Assembly: GCF_012395185.1 (NCBI RefSeq)
Contig: NZ_JAAZTU010000026.1
Coordinates: 1 to 64,000 of the forward strand
Direction: 5' to 3'
DNA length: 64,000 bases
Source of the DNA: Vibrio aestuarianus
Lineage (GTDB): Bacteria > Pseudomonadota > Gammaproteobacteria > Enterobacterales > Vibrionaceae
Part shown: positions 18,538-28,251 of the stretch, piece by piece
How positions within the stretch are numbered: position 1 is the stretch's first letter
How the letters are laid out: each line of letters opens with the position of its first letter
The notes under the pieces: generated by a model
Told to the model about the DNA's origin: nothing
What the model saw: the letters and a program-made list of their open reading frames with translations, nothing else
Databases searched by the model: none
Translations under genes and position numbers: made by a program

Positions 18538-19572
18538 TTGTTACGTCATATTCCCTGTAATACCGTGTTCATTGGGCTACTAATGCTCGTCAGCATTGTT
18601 GCTTTATATTCAATCACGGTTGGCCCAATGAATATCAGTATCAGTGATAGCTTGAGCAGTCTTGTATGGCAATCAAATAATATTGCGGGTCATATCAATT
18701 TAGTGATTCACGAAATTCGTTTTCCTCGAACTTTATTGTGCTTATTAGTCGGTGCCATTCTGGCGCTTTGTGGAACGGTAATGCAGGGGCTATTTCGGAA
18801 TCCTCTCGCAGAACCTGGCATTATTGGCGTTTCCGCAGGCTCAGCATTAGGCGCAGCTGTCGCCATTGTATTATTGGCGAACCTTCCCTTATTTTCAGCT
18901 CCGTGGATAAGCGCCTTAACCGTGCCAGTCTTTGCTTTTTTCGGTGGTGCCATAACGACTGTGCTGGTTTATCGATTAGGTACCAGCACATTTGGCACCT
19001 CTGTGACTATTATGCTGCTTGCTGGCGTTGCCATTAGCGCGTTATCAGGCGCTGGAATTGGCTACTTAAACTACGTCGCGGATGACCAAATGCTGCGTGA
19101 TCTATCATTGTGGTCGATGGGCTCTCTTGCAGGAGCTACTTGGCAAAGTATTGCTCTTTGCATGTTCACTTTATTGCTGCTGTTGATTTTCTTCTCTCGT
19201 CAAGCGATGGCATTAAATGCACTTTTACTCGGTGAAGCAGAAGCTCATCACCTTGGTATTCCAGTGCAAAAATTAAAACGAACGATGATCTTGCTTAGCG
19301 CTGTCGGTGTCGGTGTTACCGTCAGTGCGGTGGGTATGATTGGTTTTATTGGCCTCGTGATCCCACACCTAGGGCGCATGCTCGTCGGCCCAGATCATCG
19401 TAGTTTAATTCCTATCTCAGCTCTACTCGGTGCACTATTGCTCACAATTGCCGACATGTTTGCACGAATTGTCGTTGCACCAGCCGAACTGCCTGTGGGG
19501 ATTGTCACTGCTTTGGTGGGCGCTCCTTTCTTCCTTTACCTTCTTTTTAAACAAAAAGGAAAAGTATTTTGA
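18538..19572 (+). CDS. hutC: Heme ABC transporter permease HutC
   Basis: About 344 residues of the FecCD/BtuC family, with about ten membrane spans. Visible family motifs are FPRTLLCLLVGAILALCGTVMQGLFRNPLAEPGIIGVSAG and GMIGFIGLVIPHLGRMLVGPDHR (the ATPase-contacting loop). I chose the TTG at 18538 because AAGGGG lies seven bases upstream; the ATG at 18508 would run 20 bp into hutB without a ribosome site. It is the inner-membrane heme channel. Confidence 0.92.
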   Translation: MLRHIPCNTVFIGLLMLVSIVALYSITVGPMNISISDSLSSLVWQSNNIAGHINLVIHEIRFPRTLLCLLVGAILALCGTVMQGLFRNPLAEPGIIGVSAGSALGAAVAIVLLANLPLFSAPWISALTVPVFAFFGGAITTVLVYRLGTSTFGTSVTIMLLAGVAISALSGAGIGYLNYVADDQMLRDLSLWSMGSLAGATWQSIALCMFTLLLLLIFFSRQAMALNALLLGEAEAHHLGIPVQKLKRTMILLSAVGVGVTVSAVGMIGFIGLVIPHLGRMLVGPDHRSLIPISALLGALLLTIADMFARIVVAPAELPVGIVTALVGAPFFLYLLFKQKGKVF

Positions 19573-20351
19573 GTAACAGACCAGCTATTCAAGCCAGAAA
19601 TATCACCGTGAAATTTACTAAACGCACCTTGCTGGATGACCTAGATATCAATATATATTCAGGGCAAGTAACGGCTTTACTTGGACCTAACGGCGCTGGT
19701 AAAAGTACACTACTAAAAGTCTTAAGTGGTGAAATAAAATCGCAGGCTGAGCTACACTATTTTGGGCTTGAGCAACATTCGTGGCAGCCAAATAATTTAG
19801 CCAAACATTTGGCGATACTCCCGCAACAAAGTACGCTTAATTTTCCATTTCTAGCGCAAGAAGTGGTCGAATTAGGTGCACTTCCCCTTTGCTTGAGCCA
19901 ACAGCAAACCCATAATATCGCACTGCATTACATGCAAAAAACCGATATTGTTGAACGAGCAGAAACCCTTTACCCTGCCTTATCTGGTGGAGAAAAACAG
20001 CGTTTACACCTAGCGCGTGTGCTTACGCAATTGCACCACTCAGACGATAAAAAGATCCTGATGCTTGATGAGCCAACATCCGCCTTAGACCTTGCTCATC
20101 AACACAATACGCTCAATATTGCGCGAACATTAGCGACCGAGGAAAACTGTGCCGTTGTAGTTGTGTTACATGATCTCAACCTTGCCGCTCAATACGCTGA
20201 CCGCATAGTAATGCTACATAAAGGAAAATTGGTTTGCGATGCTCCACCGCGGCAAGCATTAACTTCAACTCGAATTCAACAAGTGTATGGCTACCACTCA
20301 TTGGTTGCCTCGCATCCAACTCTGGATTTCCCTATGGTTTATCCCGCCTAA
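19569..20351 (+). CDS. hutD: Heme ABC transporter ATPase HutD
   Basis: 260 residues. Walker A GPNGAGKST, signature LSGGEKQRLHLARVL, Walker B ILMLDEPTSALD and the switch His in VLHDLNLAAQ are all intact. It starts with TTG inside the hutC stop (TTGA), so it is translationally coupled. It drives heme import through HutC. It is the last gene of the tonB1 operon; no clear terminator follows. Confidence 0.93.
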   Translation: MSNRPAIQARNITVKFTKRTLLDDLDINIYSGQVTALLGPNGAGKSTLLKVLSGEIKSQAELHYFGLEQHSWQPNNLAKHLAILPQQSTLNFPFLAQEVVELGALPLCLSQQQTHNIALHYMQKTDIVERAETLYPALSGGEKQRLHLARVLTQLHHSDDKKILMLDEPTSALDLAHQHNTLNIARTLATEENCAVVVVLHDLNLAAQYADRIVMLHKGKLVCDAPPRQALTSTRIQQVYGYHSLVASHPTLDFPMVYPA

Positions 20352-20452
20352 GAGTGGCCTGAATGCTATATCCCTATCATTTGGACTCTCCTTTCGAGAA
20401 ACCGTTGTATTGTCCTTAGAAACTGTCGGTATTTGTCGGCGCATCCCTTAGC

Positions 20453-20458
20453 TATAAT
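20453..20458 (+). promoter_or_regulatory. Candidate -10 element of trhO
   Basis: A perfect TATAAT in TTAGCTATAATGC, 40 bp before the trhO start. The -35 region (TATTTGTCGG) is weak. Confidence 0.45.
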
Positions 20459-20498
20459 GCGCCCAAATTCTCTATATCGTTTTTATAAAAGGTAACCC

Positions 20499-21479
20499 AT
20501 GAGCCAATATGTCGTTTGTGCACTCTATAAGTTTGTTGAACTCAACCACTACCAAGAGCTGCAAATACCGCTTCTTGAGCTGATGGAAGAAAACCAAATT
20601 CGAGGCACACTTCTGCTTGCCAGTGAAGGTATTAACGGTACTGTTTCATCGTCACGTAAAGGGATCGATGCGCTACTGGCTTGGCTCGACGCGGAACCCA
20701 GCCTGAAGAATACCGTTTACAAAGAGTCCCTAGCATCAGAGCCGCCATTTAACCGTACTAAAGTTAAGTTGAAAAAAGAGATTGTGACGATGGGCGTGGA
20801 AGGCATAGATCCTCGTCATGTAGTCGGTACTTATGTCAAACCAGAAAACTGGAATGCTCTCATTTCCGACCCTGAGGTGTTGGTTGTCGATACTCGTAAT
20901 GATTACGAAATCCAAATCGGCACATTTAAAAACGCACAAAACCCACACACAGATACGTTCAGAGAATTCCCTGAATACGTAAAACAAAACTTAGCACCAG
21001 AAAAACACAAAAAAGTAGCCATGTTCTGCACTGGTGGGATTCGTTGTGAAAAATCAACAGCTTACTTGAAAGAACAAGGGTTTGAGGAAGTTTATCACCT
21101 TGAAGGCGGCATTTTGAAATACCTTGAAGAAGTGCCTGAAGAAGAGAGTTTATGGCAAGGTGACTGCTATGTCTTTGATGGCCGAGTGGCGGTTGGTCAC
21201 GCTTTAAAAGAAAGTGATTACCAAGTATGTAATGCCTGCCGTTTACCGATTACTGAAGAAGACAAACAGAGCGTTCACTTCGAGCAAGGGGTAAGTTGTG
21301 CTAAATGTGTGGGTACCCATACTGAGGAGCAGCTGGCACGTTTTCGTGAGCGCGAAAAGCAGGTACAACTAGCCAAACAGCGCGGTGAAGATCATATCGG
21401 CGGCGATGCGGCGCAACTTATCGAGCAAAAGCGTGCGGAGAAATTGGCACGCAAAGCACAGCAACGCGGTTCAAATTAA
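20499..21479 (+). CDS. trhO: tRNA uridine(34) hydroxylase TrhO (rhodanese family, YceA)
   Basis: 326 residues. TrhO makes 5-hydroxyuridine at wobble position 34 of certain tRNAs. Domain order: an N-terminal ferredoxin-like acylphosphatase-type part (about 1-110), a rhodanese domain (about 120-220) with the catalytic loop [11 protein letters not shown] (C177), and a C-terminal Cys-rich and basic tail ([12 protein letters not shown]). A second Cys is at 183. It is monocistronic, with a clear -10 hexamer upstream. Confidence 0.93.
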   Translation: MSQYVVCALYKFVELNHYQELQIPLLELMEENQIRGTLLLASEGINGTVSSSRKGIDALLAWLDAEPSLKNTVYKESLASEPPFNRTKVKLKKEIVTMGVEGIDPRHVVGTYVKPENWNALISDPEVLVVDTRNDYEIQIGTFKNAQNPHTDTFREFPEYVKQNLAPEKHKKVAMFCTGGIRCEKSTAYLKEQGFEEVYHLEGGILKYLEEVPEEESLWQGDCYVFDGRVAVGHALKESDYQVCNACRLPITEEDKQSVHFEQGVSCAKCVGTHTEEQLARFREREKQVQLAKQRGEDHIGGDAAQLIEQKRAEKLARKAQQRGSN

Positions 21480-21554
21480 TAGCGGTAGGCATCGTACCAA
21501 TGAGAGCATTTGTCGTCCCATATTTCTTTAAACGACTTACTGCTCACCATTATT

Positions 21555-21579
21555 TATGGTCACCAATATGGTGACCATA
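21555..21579. repeat. 25-bp palindrome between convergent trhO and scrB
   Basis: TATGGTCACCA (21555-21565) and TGGTGACCATA (21569-21579) form a perfect 11-bp stem with an ATA loop. No U tract follows on either strand. It may end transcription weakly for both genes or be a protein site. Confidence 0.5.
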
Positions 21580-21590
21580 TTACTACTAAC

Positions 21591-23222
21591 TTACAAAGGA
21601 TAAAGCGCTGCATCCGCTGCTTTCATTTCAGCAAATTCAACCTCAGCTTTTGCATTAATCAAACGGCATTGGGTTGCATTTTGTTCAGTAAATACTCTTC
21701 CCGTCATTACCGCTTGACCGTCATTGATAAAAACTTCGACAGATGAACTGTCAGATAAAATATGCAAAGCGACTTGTTCGCTATCTAACTCAAGTTCACG
21801 AATAACATCACCATGTCGAATCAATGTATTAGAACGATCTAAGCGTAAAACTTTCATTTCAGCATCTAAGGTGATATCAACATATTGCTCACCTAACTCA
21901 AATAAACGCAAGGTTGCTCCCCATGGCAGCGTCGTTTGTATTTCAAAACTTTTTGTTTTGAGATCAACGGGCTCATTGCCTAGCTCAATTTTTATCGAAT
22001 TCCCTCGCAACTGTGCTAATTCACGAAGCGGACGCTGAACTAATTGGCCTTGCTCGATACTCAATTCACGAATCGCTGTATATTGATGTATCCAACCGTT
22101 ATCACAACTTGGGTGATCAACATCATCCGGCAAACCCATCCAGCCACACATGACTCGGCGACCGTCTTCAGTTTGCATACTTTGCGGTGCATAAAAATCA
22201 AAGCCTGAATCGAGTTCTTGCAACTCAGAAAAACGAGGTAGACCTTTATCATCCCACATTACTTTAGCAATACGATTTCGGTGCACAGCCGTGTGATGAG
22301 GGTTAGATGACTCCACACCTTGCGGACCAAACACAAAATAGTGTTGCCCATCAAGTTCAAACATATCGGGGCATTCCCACATATAGCCCATTGGAGCGAT
22401 ATCATCGCCGGCCAATCCATCATACTGCCAATCCTTCAGATTATCAGAATGATAAACCGCAACACGACCCTGCAAATCGGTCGTTTGTGCACCGATCAAC
22501 ATCAACCATTTATCATCATGACGAATCACTTTAGGATCTCGAAAATGTTCTGTAACACCTTCCGGTAATTCGCGAATAACGGGACCATATTTCTCAAAGT
22601 GCAGTCCATCTTTCGATACCGCCATACATTGCATCGTTTGCCGATCACGCTGCTCTCCGAGTCGAACATTTCCAGTGTAAAACAGCATCAGTTCATCACC
22701 ATGACTGACTGCATGCCCAGAATAGACACCGTGGCTATCGTACCAGTCTGATGGTGTGAGAGCGATCGAGCGCCACTGCCAATTGATAAGGTCACCGCTG
22801 GTTAAATGCACCCAGTATTTGTCTTTATGTGCACAAGCGTGCGGATACCACTGATAGAAAAGATGATATTGCCCTTGATGATAAATAAAGCCATTCGGGT
22901 CATTTAAAAGTCCTTGTGGAGGTGCGACGTGCCAAATAGGACGAAATGGACATTCCGTTTTCACGAGTCGCTCAGCCGCATCAAGTCGTTGTTGCGATGC
23001 GATCACTTTACCGATTTCACCCAACTGCTTGTCAAGGAAGGTGCTGGTTCTTGGCAGAGACAACTGCCACTCACCTAACACTTCAATCAACTCAGCACCA
23101 TTTGGCAATTCACCAACCAATGAATGATCATGTACTGAAATAACAACCTGACTCTCTGGTGCTAAAACTCGTTTAATATTGGCCTGACCACCCACTAAAC
23201 TCACAATTTCTTCAAATGACAT
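21591..23222 (-). CDS. scrB: Sucrose-6-phosphate hydrolase (GH32)
   Basis: 543 residues. It hydrolyses sucrose 6-phosphate, produced by the PTS, to glucose 6-phosphate and fructose. GH32 motifs: WHVAPPQGLLNDPNGF with the nucleophile Asp108, the transition-state Asp in HFRDPKV, and the acid/base Glu in WECPDMF. A C-terminal beta-sandwich module follows. An operator-like sequence (23243-23254) lies just upstream of the start. It is transcribed toward trhO, in the same direction as scrR. Confidence 0.93.
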   Translation of the reverse strand: MSFEEIVSLVGGQANIKRVLAPESQVVISVHDHSLVGELPNGAELIEVLGEWQLSLPRTSTFLDKQLGEIGKVIASQQRLDAAERLVKTECPFRPIWHVAPPQGLLNDPNGFIYHQGQYHLFYQWYPHACAHKDKYWVHLTSGDLINWQWRSIALTPSDWYDSHGVYSGHAVSHGDELMLFYTGNVRLGEQRDRQTMQCMAVSKDGLHFEKYGPVIRELPEGVTEHFRDPKVIRHDDKWLMLIGAQTTDLQGRVAVYHSDNLKDWQYDGLAGDDIAPMGYMWECPDMFELDGQHYFVFGPQGVESSNPHHTAVHRNRIAKVMWDDKGLPRFSELQELDSGFDFYAPQSMQTEDGRRVMCGWMGLPDDVDHPSCDNGWIHQYTAIRELSIEQGQLVQRPLRELAQLRGNSIKIELGNEPVDLKTKSFEIQTTLPWGATLRLFELGEQYVDITLDAEMKVLRLDRSNTLIRHGDVIRELELDSEQVALHILSDSSSVEVFINDGQAVMTGRVFTEQNATQCRLINAKAEVEFAEMKAADAALYPL

Positions 23223-23242
23223 CTGCTTACACTCAATAAAAT

Positions 23243-23254
23243 GGGAACGATTGC
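23243..23254. promoter_or_regulatory. ScrR operator-like site at scrB
   Basis: GGGAACGATTGC, 21 bp upstream of scrB, matches the site before scrA (GGGAACGTTTGC read on the minus strand of 24518-24529) at 11 of 12 positions. The central CG is typical of LacI-family operators. Confidence 0.65.
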
Positions 23255-23354
23255 AAAATATAAAACAATGCTCACTATTGCAAGTATTACGGAAAACTAG
23301 TTATCGATTATGAGAGGTGAGACTCAGCAATTACGGATAAAAAACCAGCATCAT

Positions 23355-24341
23355 TCAGCATGTATCACGCTCAATACTTTGGAAAGTCAAAACGACTTTA
23401 CTCATTTCTTTCCCTTGCCCAACAATGCGTTCAAGTAACATTTTCGCTGCATTTTCACCTGCCTTATCAAAAGCATAGTTAAATGTCGACAAGCTTGGGT
23501 TGCTGACAAAGGCAAGCTCATCATTACCTACCCCAAGCACCTTGACCTGTTTCCCGACGTCAATACCACACTCTAGTAATGCTTTAATAGCCCCGACCGC
23601 AATCCGGTCTGTCGCACAAAACAGTCCATCTAACTGCGGATATTGCTCCATTAGTGTTTTGCTTTGTAAGTATCCAGACTCAATAGAAAAATCACCACGT
23701 AAGTGAAACAATAATTCTAAATTGTGTAGAGTCAATGCTTGCTCTAGACCTTGTGAACGCAGCACATCAACCGCGACATCATCACGTTGAACACCAATAA
23801 AACCTATCTGTTTGCAGCCTTTATTAATCAATCGATGACCTGCTTCATACCCCACCCGAAAATCGTCATGAACAATACTGGGAATGTCGTGAAGTGAACC
23901 ATCTTGCCCCACAAGTACCACGGGTACATTTGATTGCTTAATAGCATTCACAAGCGATAAATCAAGATGTGTGGCATACAGCACAATGCCTTCCACCCGT
24001 TTTTGGTTGAAGATTTGGATGTATTCTAATTCCTTCTCATGCTCTTGATGTGTATTAGCGAGTAAAACGTGCTTTCCCGCTTGTTCAAAAATTTTGCTGA
24101 GTCCGTCTACCCCTTGCGCAGTCGCATGGGATGAAACACGCGGTACAATCACTCCAATCAAATTGGTCTTTTGGGATTTCAGATCTTTAGCCACCTGATT
24201 AACCACATAACCACACTCGGAAACAGCCTTTAACACTTTGATTTTAGTCGCTTCTTTAACCCCATACTCATCATTAATAACGCGAGAAACGGTTGATTTT
24301 GAAACACCAGCTAACTTAGCAACATCGTGCAAACTCGACAT
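23355..24341 (-). CDS. scrR: Sucrose operon repressor, LacI family
   Basis: 328 residues. The N-terminal LacI helix-turn-helix is SLHDVAKLAGVSKSTVSRVIN, with the hinge helix around residues 45-55. The rest is a periplasmic-binding-type sensor domain (VLGVGNDELAFV near the end). It should bind a sugar phosphate or fructose and control scrB, scrA and itself. A near-match to the operator (GGGATTGTTTGC, 24366-24377) lies just upstream of its own start, suggesting autoregulation. Confidence 0.9.
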   Translation of the reverse strand: MSSLHDVAKLAGVSKSTVSRVINDEYGVKEATKIKVLKAVSECGYVVNQVAKDLKSQKTNLIGVIVPRVSSHATAQGVDGLSKIFEQAGKHVLLANTHQEHEKELEYIQIFNQKRVEGIVLYATHLDLSLVNAIKQSNVPVVLVGQDGSLHDIPSIVHDDFRVGYEAGHRLINKGCKQIGFIGVQRDDVAVDVLRSQGLEQALTLHNLELLFHLRGDFSIESGYLQSKTLMEQYPQLDGLFCATDRIAVGAIKALLECGIDVGKQVKVLGVGNDELAFVSNPSLSTFNYAFDKAGENAAKMLLERIVGQGKEMSKVVLTFQSIERDTC

Positions 24342-24365
24342 ATAGAACCTTATTTATTCAGCATT

Positions 24366-24377
24366 GGGATTGTTTGC
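24366..24377. promoter_or_regulatory. Possible autoregulatory ScrR site
   Basis: GGGATTGTTTGC matches the scrA site (GGGAACGTTTGC) at 10 of 12 bases but lacks the central CG. It lies 25 bp upstream of scrR. Confidence 0.4.
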
Positions 24378-24517
24378 AATACATGCAATGACAATCGACC
24401 ACATAATGTGATTTTAACGCTGTTTATAGAATTCGCGACCTATCTTTTAGCGATCAAATTCACATAATCAATGGTTATCTTTTGACGTTCCCAAATTATT
24501 GCACAAGAATTAATTCT

Positions 24518-24529
24518 GCAAACGTTCCC
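24518..24529. promoter_or_regulatory. ScrR operator-like site at scrA
   Basis: GCAAACGTTCCC, 69 bp before scrA, with a second partial copy (ACGTTCCC) at 24485-24492. It is the reverse complement of the scrB site pattern. Confidence 0.65.
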
Positions 24530-24597
24530 AAAACAAATTTAAAATATTTAAACCATACTAATTCAATAAACAGAACAGACAAGAATCGGGGTGAGTT

Positions 24598-26037
24598 ATG
24601 AACTATCCAGTCATAGCAAAGAAATTACTTGAGCAACTCGGCGGAAAAGAAAATATCCAAGCACTTGCTCATTGCGCCACACGCTTAAGATTAGCGCTAA
24701 AAGATGAGTCAATCGTCAATGAAGAAGCCATTGACGCCTTAGATGGTGTTAAAGGTCAGTTTAAAGTTGCAGGCCAATATCAGATCATTTTTGGCTCTGG
24801 TATTGTAAATCAAGTTTACGCAGAAATGGCTAAATTAACTGGGTTGGCTGAAATGTCCACCAACGATGTCGCCAGCGCTGGCGCGCAAAAACAAAATGTC
24901 TTCCAACGTGCAGTGAAGGGCTTATCTGACATTTTTGTTCCTATCATCCCAGCGATTGTTGCGGGTGGTTTATTGATGGGTCTATTTAATGTCCTGACGG
25001 CTACCGGTTTGTTTATTGAAGGCCAATCACTCATTGATGCGAATCCGGGCCTTGCTGATTTAGCCAGCATGATTAATACCTTTGCTAACGCACCTTTTGT
25101 GTACTTACCTGTTTTGTTAGCCTTTTCTGCTTCTAAAAAATTTGGTGGTAACCCATTCCTAGGGGCAGCACTGGGTATGTTAATGGTCCACCCAGACTTG
25201 CTCAACGGTTGGGGTTTTGGCGGTGCATCAGTCTCCGGTAGCATTCCAACGTGGAATATTCTTGGCTTTGAAATTCAAAAAGTCGGTTACCAAGGTTCTG
25301 TATTACCGGTTTTAGTTTCCGCCTTTATCCTCGCTAAAGTTGAAAACGGCCTGCGTAAGATTATCCCTTCAGTACTGGATAACTTATTAACGCCTATGCT
25401 GGCAATTTTCATTACTGGTTTTGTCACTTTCACCCTTGTTGGCCCTATCACTCGTGATATCGGTTTCCTACTCGGTGACGGCCTGAACTGGTTGTATGAC
25501 TCTGCTGGTTTCATTGGTGGCGCATTGTTCGGTTTCATTTATGCACCATTTGTTATTACCGGTATGCACCACAGTTTCATTGCCATTGAAACGCAACTGT
25601 TAGCTGACATTGCAGTTACTGGCGGTACGTTCATCTTCCCTATCGCTGCAATGTCCAACGTGGCACAAGGCGCAGCGGCACTAGCCGTTGGCTTCACAAC
25701 TAAAGAGATTAAACTAAAAGGCATTGCGGTCCCTTCAGGGATAACAGCCCTACTCGGCATTACTGAACCGGCTATGTTTGGTGTCAACTTAAAACTTCGC
25801 TATCCGTTTATTGCTGCTATCGTTGGTTCAGCTTGTGCAAGCGCATTCATCACACTGTTTAACGTGAAAGCCCAAGCCTTAGGCGCTGCAGGTTTACCGG
25901 GCATTATTTCCATAAACCCTGAAAAAATCAGTTACTACGTTGTTGGTATGTTAATTTCCTTTGTGGTTGCATTCGGCTTGACGCTAGTACTCGGAGCAAG
26001 AGAGCGAGCAAAACAAGGTATCCAAGCAACGGCATAA
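24598..26037 (+). CDS. scrA: Sucrose PTS permease, EIIBC
   Basis: 479 residues. The N-terminal EIIB domain has the phosphorylated Cys26 in ALAHCATRLRLALKD. From about residue 105 the EIIC membrane domain follows, with conserved GMHHSFIAIETQLL and GITEPAMFGVNLKLRYPF. There is no EIIA domain, so it must borrow one (usually glucose EIIA). It takes up sucrose as sucrose 6-phosphate. It is divergent from scrR and followed by scrK after a hairpin. Confidence 0.93.
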   Translation: MNYPVIAKKLLEQLGGKENIQALAHCATRLRLALKDESIVNEEAIDALDGVKGQFKVAGQYQIIFGSGIVNQVYAEMAKLTGLAEMSTNDVASAGAQKQNVFQRAVKGLSDIFVPIIPAIVAGGLLMGLFNVLTATGLFIEGQSLIDANPGLADLASMINTFANAPFVYLPVLLAFSASKKFGGNPFLGAALGMLMVHPDLLNGWGFGGASVSGSIPTWNILGFEIQKVGYQGSVLPVLVSAFILAKVENGLRKIIPSVLDNLLTPMLAIFITGFVTFTLVGPITRDIGFLLGDGLNWLYDSAGFIGGALFGFIYAPFVITGMHHSFIAIETQLLADIAVTGGTFIFPIAAMSNVAQGAAALAVGFTTKEIKLKGIAVPSGITALLGITEPAMFGVNLKLRYPFIAAIVGSACASAFITLFNVKAQALGAAGLPGIISINPEKISYYVVGMLISFVVAFGLTLVLGARERAKQGIQATA

Positions 26038-26069
26038 TGCCACTCCCCCTATAGGCAATTATGCTCCTG

Positions 26070-26096
26070 AGCCCACTCATTGAGTGGGCTTCCTTC
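26070..26096 (+). terminator. Hairpin between scrA and scrK
   Basis: AGCCCACT (26070-26077) pairs with AGTGGGCT (26083-26090), followed by the weak tract TCCTTC. It is probably partial, allowing some read-through into scrK. Confidence 0.55.
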
Positions 26097-26127
26097 ATTC
26101 GAATAAAGACTTACTGGAGAAATAGAG

Positions 26128-27048
26128 ATGAACAAAGTATGGGTAACAGGCGATGCAGTGGTTGATTTGATTCCAGAAGGTGATGTTCACTACTTAAAAT
26201 GCCCTGGTGGTGCACCCGCTAATGTTGCTGTCGCAATAGCCAGATTAGGGGGCAATAGTGCTTTTTTCGGTCGAGTAGGTAACGACCCAATGGGTCGATT
26301 CATGCAATCAACGTTAAGCGATAAAAACGTCAATATCGAATATCTGCTATTAGATCAGAATCAACGCACTTCAACGGTGGTTGTAGACTTAGATGAAGAT
26401 GGTGAACGCAGTTTTACCTTCATGGTAAAACCGAGCGCAGATCAATTCCTAAGCACGTCAGATATTCCTTCATTTAAAGCTGGCGAATGGCTGCACTGCT
26501 GCTCTATCGCACTAGCAAATGAACCAAGCCGAAGCACTACCCTTGGCGCTATAAAAAAAATGAAAGAAAGTGGCGGTTTTATTAGTTTTGATCCAAATCT
26601 AAGAGATGAAGTATGGTCAAAACCAGATGAGATGATCGAAGTGGTCATGAAAGCGGTAGCGCTGGCAGATGTCGTTAAGTTTTCTGACGACGAGCTATTG
26701 TTTCTAACACAAACCACCAGTCTTGAGGCTGGTTTAACGACGCTTCAATCACTTTCGATCCCATTGATTATCATTACTCAAGGAGCGAAAGGCGCGTTAG
26801 TTATTACGCCAGCAACTCAGGCTTTGATATCTGGGACGCCCGTGTCACCTATTGATACAACCGGTGCTGGCGATGCTTTTGTTGGTGGTCTCCTGCGTAA
26901 ACTCTCTTTCCATCAAGAATGGCATAAAACTTCAGTCATTCATGAAGCCGTTAAATGGGCAAATGGATGTGGTGCACTCGCAACCACAAAGAAAGGGGCA
27001 ATGACAGCACTGCCTGATGAAAAAGCACTGATCTCATACATTTCATAA
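26128..27048 (+). CDS. scrK: Fructokinase, PfkB family
   Basis: 306 residues of the ribokinase/PfkB family. Motifs: CPGGAPANVAVAIARLGG near the N-terminus and DTTGAGDAFVGGLL with the catalytic Asp near residue 250. It phosphorylates the fructose released by ScrB. A ribosome site (GGAGA) precedes the ATG. Annotation pipelines sometimes label the family as aminoimidazole riboside kinase; the scr context favours fructokinase. Confidence 0.9.
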   Translation: MNKVWVTGDAVVDLIPEGDVHYLKCPGGAPANVAVAIARLGGNSAFFGRVGNDPMGRFMQSTLSDKNVNIEYLLLDQNQRTSTVVVDLDEDGERSFTFMVKPSADQFLSTSDIPSFKAGEWLHCCSIALANEPSRSTTLGAIKKMKESGGFISFDPNLRDEVWSKPDEMIEVVMKAVALADVVKFSDDELLFLTQTTSLEAGLTTLQSLSIPLIIITQGAKGALVITPATQALISGTPVSPIDTTGAGDAFVGGLLRKLSFHQEWHKTSVIHEAVKWANGCGALATTKKGAMTALPDEKALISYIS

Positions 27049-27081
27049 CACTCTCTTACCCCTCTGACAAAACCAAGCATG

Positions 27082-27108
27082 AACCCCATACTATTTGGGG
27101 TTTATTTT
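27082..27108 (+). terminator. Terminator of scrK
   Basis: AACCCCA (27082-27088) pairs with TGGGGTT (27096-27102), followed by TATTTTTG. Confidence 0.8.
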
Positions 27109-27186
27109 TGTCGATTGGATTCATTACTTGCTGCAATACATTTCGGCAATTATCATACAGGCTTTATTTTGAAGAGAGTTTAAAGC

Positions 27187-28251
27187 ATGTCTGCTGCGGA
27201 AAAATCATCTAGGAAACTTAGTTTTTATATTATTGGCTTAATTTTATTTATTTGGTTTTACAGCTTGTGGGCTGACCGAGTTACTCCGATGACAAGCACC
27301 GCGCGAGTTCACTCTTATTTAGTGAGAATTGCTCCTGAAGTATCAGGAAACGTCACAGAAGTTAATGTGAACAATAATCAGGTTGTGCGCGCAGGTGATG
27401 TGTTATTCAAGATCGACCCAAGAAATTATGAAATTAACCTAAAAGCAGCTCATGCAAGTTTGGCGATTGCAGGGCAAAACATTGGTGCGAGTACAGCAGC
27501 AGTTGAAGTGGCGCAAGCTAAAGTCGTTGATGCACTAGCTGCACGTGATAATGCCAGAGAACAGGCAGCTCGTGTCACTGAATTAGCAAGAAAAGGGGTG
27601 CTAAGTAAAGCGGATCTCGATAACGCGATTGAAGCGCGCGAACGCACCCAAGCGGCACTGAAAGCTGCAGAAGCCTCATTAACACAGGCGCAACAAAATT
27701 TAGGGCCAAAAGGTAGCAACAACCCACAGATTTTATCTGCCATGGCCAAGCTTGAACAGGCACAATTAGATTTACAAAAAACACAAGTTCTCGCCCCTTC
27801 CGATGGCATAGTGACCAACCTTCAGCTTACCGCAGGTCAAAAAGCTACCGTTGGATCGCCAATGCTGACGTTCATTGATCCTCGTGGAGTGTGGGTCTCA
27901 GCGTTAGTAAGAGAAAACTCCACCGAATACATCCGTGTCGGTCAACGAGTTGAGATTGTACTTGATGCCTTACCGGGTCGTGTTTTACTCGGCAAAGTCG
28001 ACAGTATTGGCTGGGGTACTGGTGGTAGCAATAATATCGACCAAACAACCGGCTTTTTAACCGCAGATACCAAGTCATTAAGTGCTCAACGTTATCCAGT
28101 TAACATTGTTTTTGAAAATGGTGAAGTACCGTCTAACATTCGTTATGGTTCACAAGCTACCGTTGCTTTCTTTACTGAACAAAGCAGCTTTGGTGAATGG
28201 CTAGCGCGAATCTGGATGCGCATTGTGAGTGTATGGACTTATGTTTCATAG
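27187..28251 (+). CDS. HlyD-family membrane-fusion protein (efflux adaptor)
   Basis: 354 residues. One N-terminal membrane anchor (about 12-28), a barrel-sandwich lipoyl-like half (VSGNVTEVNVNNNQVVRAGDVLFKIDPRNYE), a coiled-coil hairpin rich in Ala/Gln/Glu (about 90-195), and the second half (APSDGIVTNLQLTAGQ). It resembles EmrA/AaeA adaptors that link an inner-membrane pump to an outer-membrane channel. Its end overlaps the DUF2955 gene by 11 bp. The substrate cannot be told from sequence. Confidence 0.88.
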   Translation: MSAAEKSSRKLSFYIIGLILFIWFYSLWADRVTPMTSTARVHSYLVRIAPEVSGNVTEVNVNNNQVVRAGDVLFKIDPRNYEINLKAAHASLAIAGQNIGASTAAVEVAQAKVVDALAARDNAREQAARVTELARKGVLSKADLDNAIEARERTQAALKAAEASLTQAQQNLGPKGSNNPQILSAMAKLEQAQLDLQKTQVLAPSDGIVTNLQLTAGQKATVGSPMLTFIDPRGVWVSALVRENSTEYIRVGQRVEIVLDALPGRVLLGKVDSIGWGTGGSNNIDQTTGFLTADTKSLSAQRYPVNIVFENGEVPSNIRYGSQATVAFFTEQSSFGEWLARIWMRIVSVWTYVS

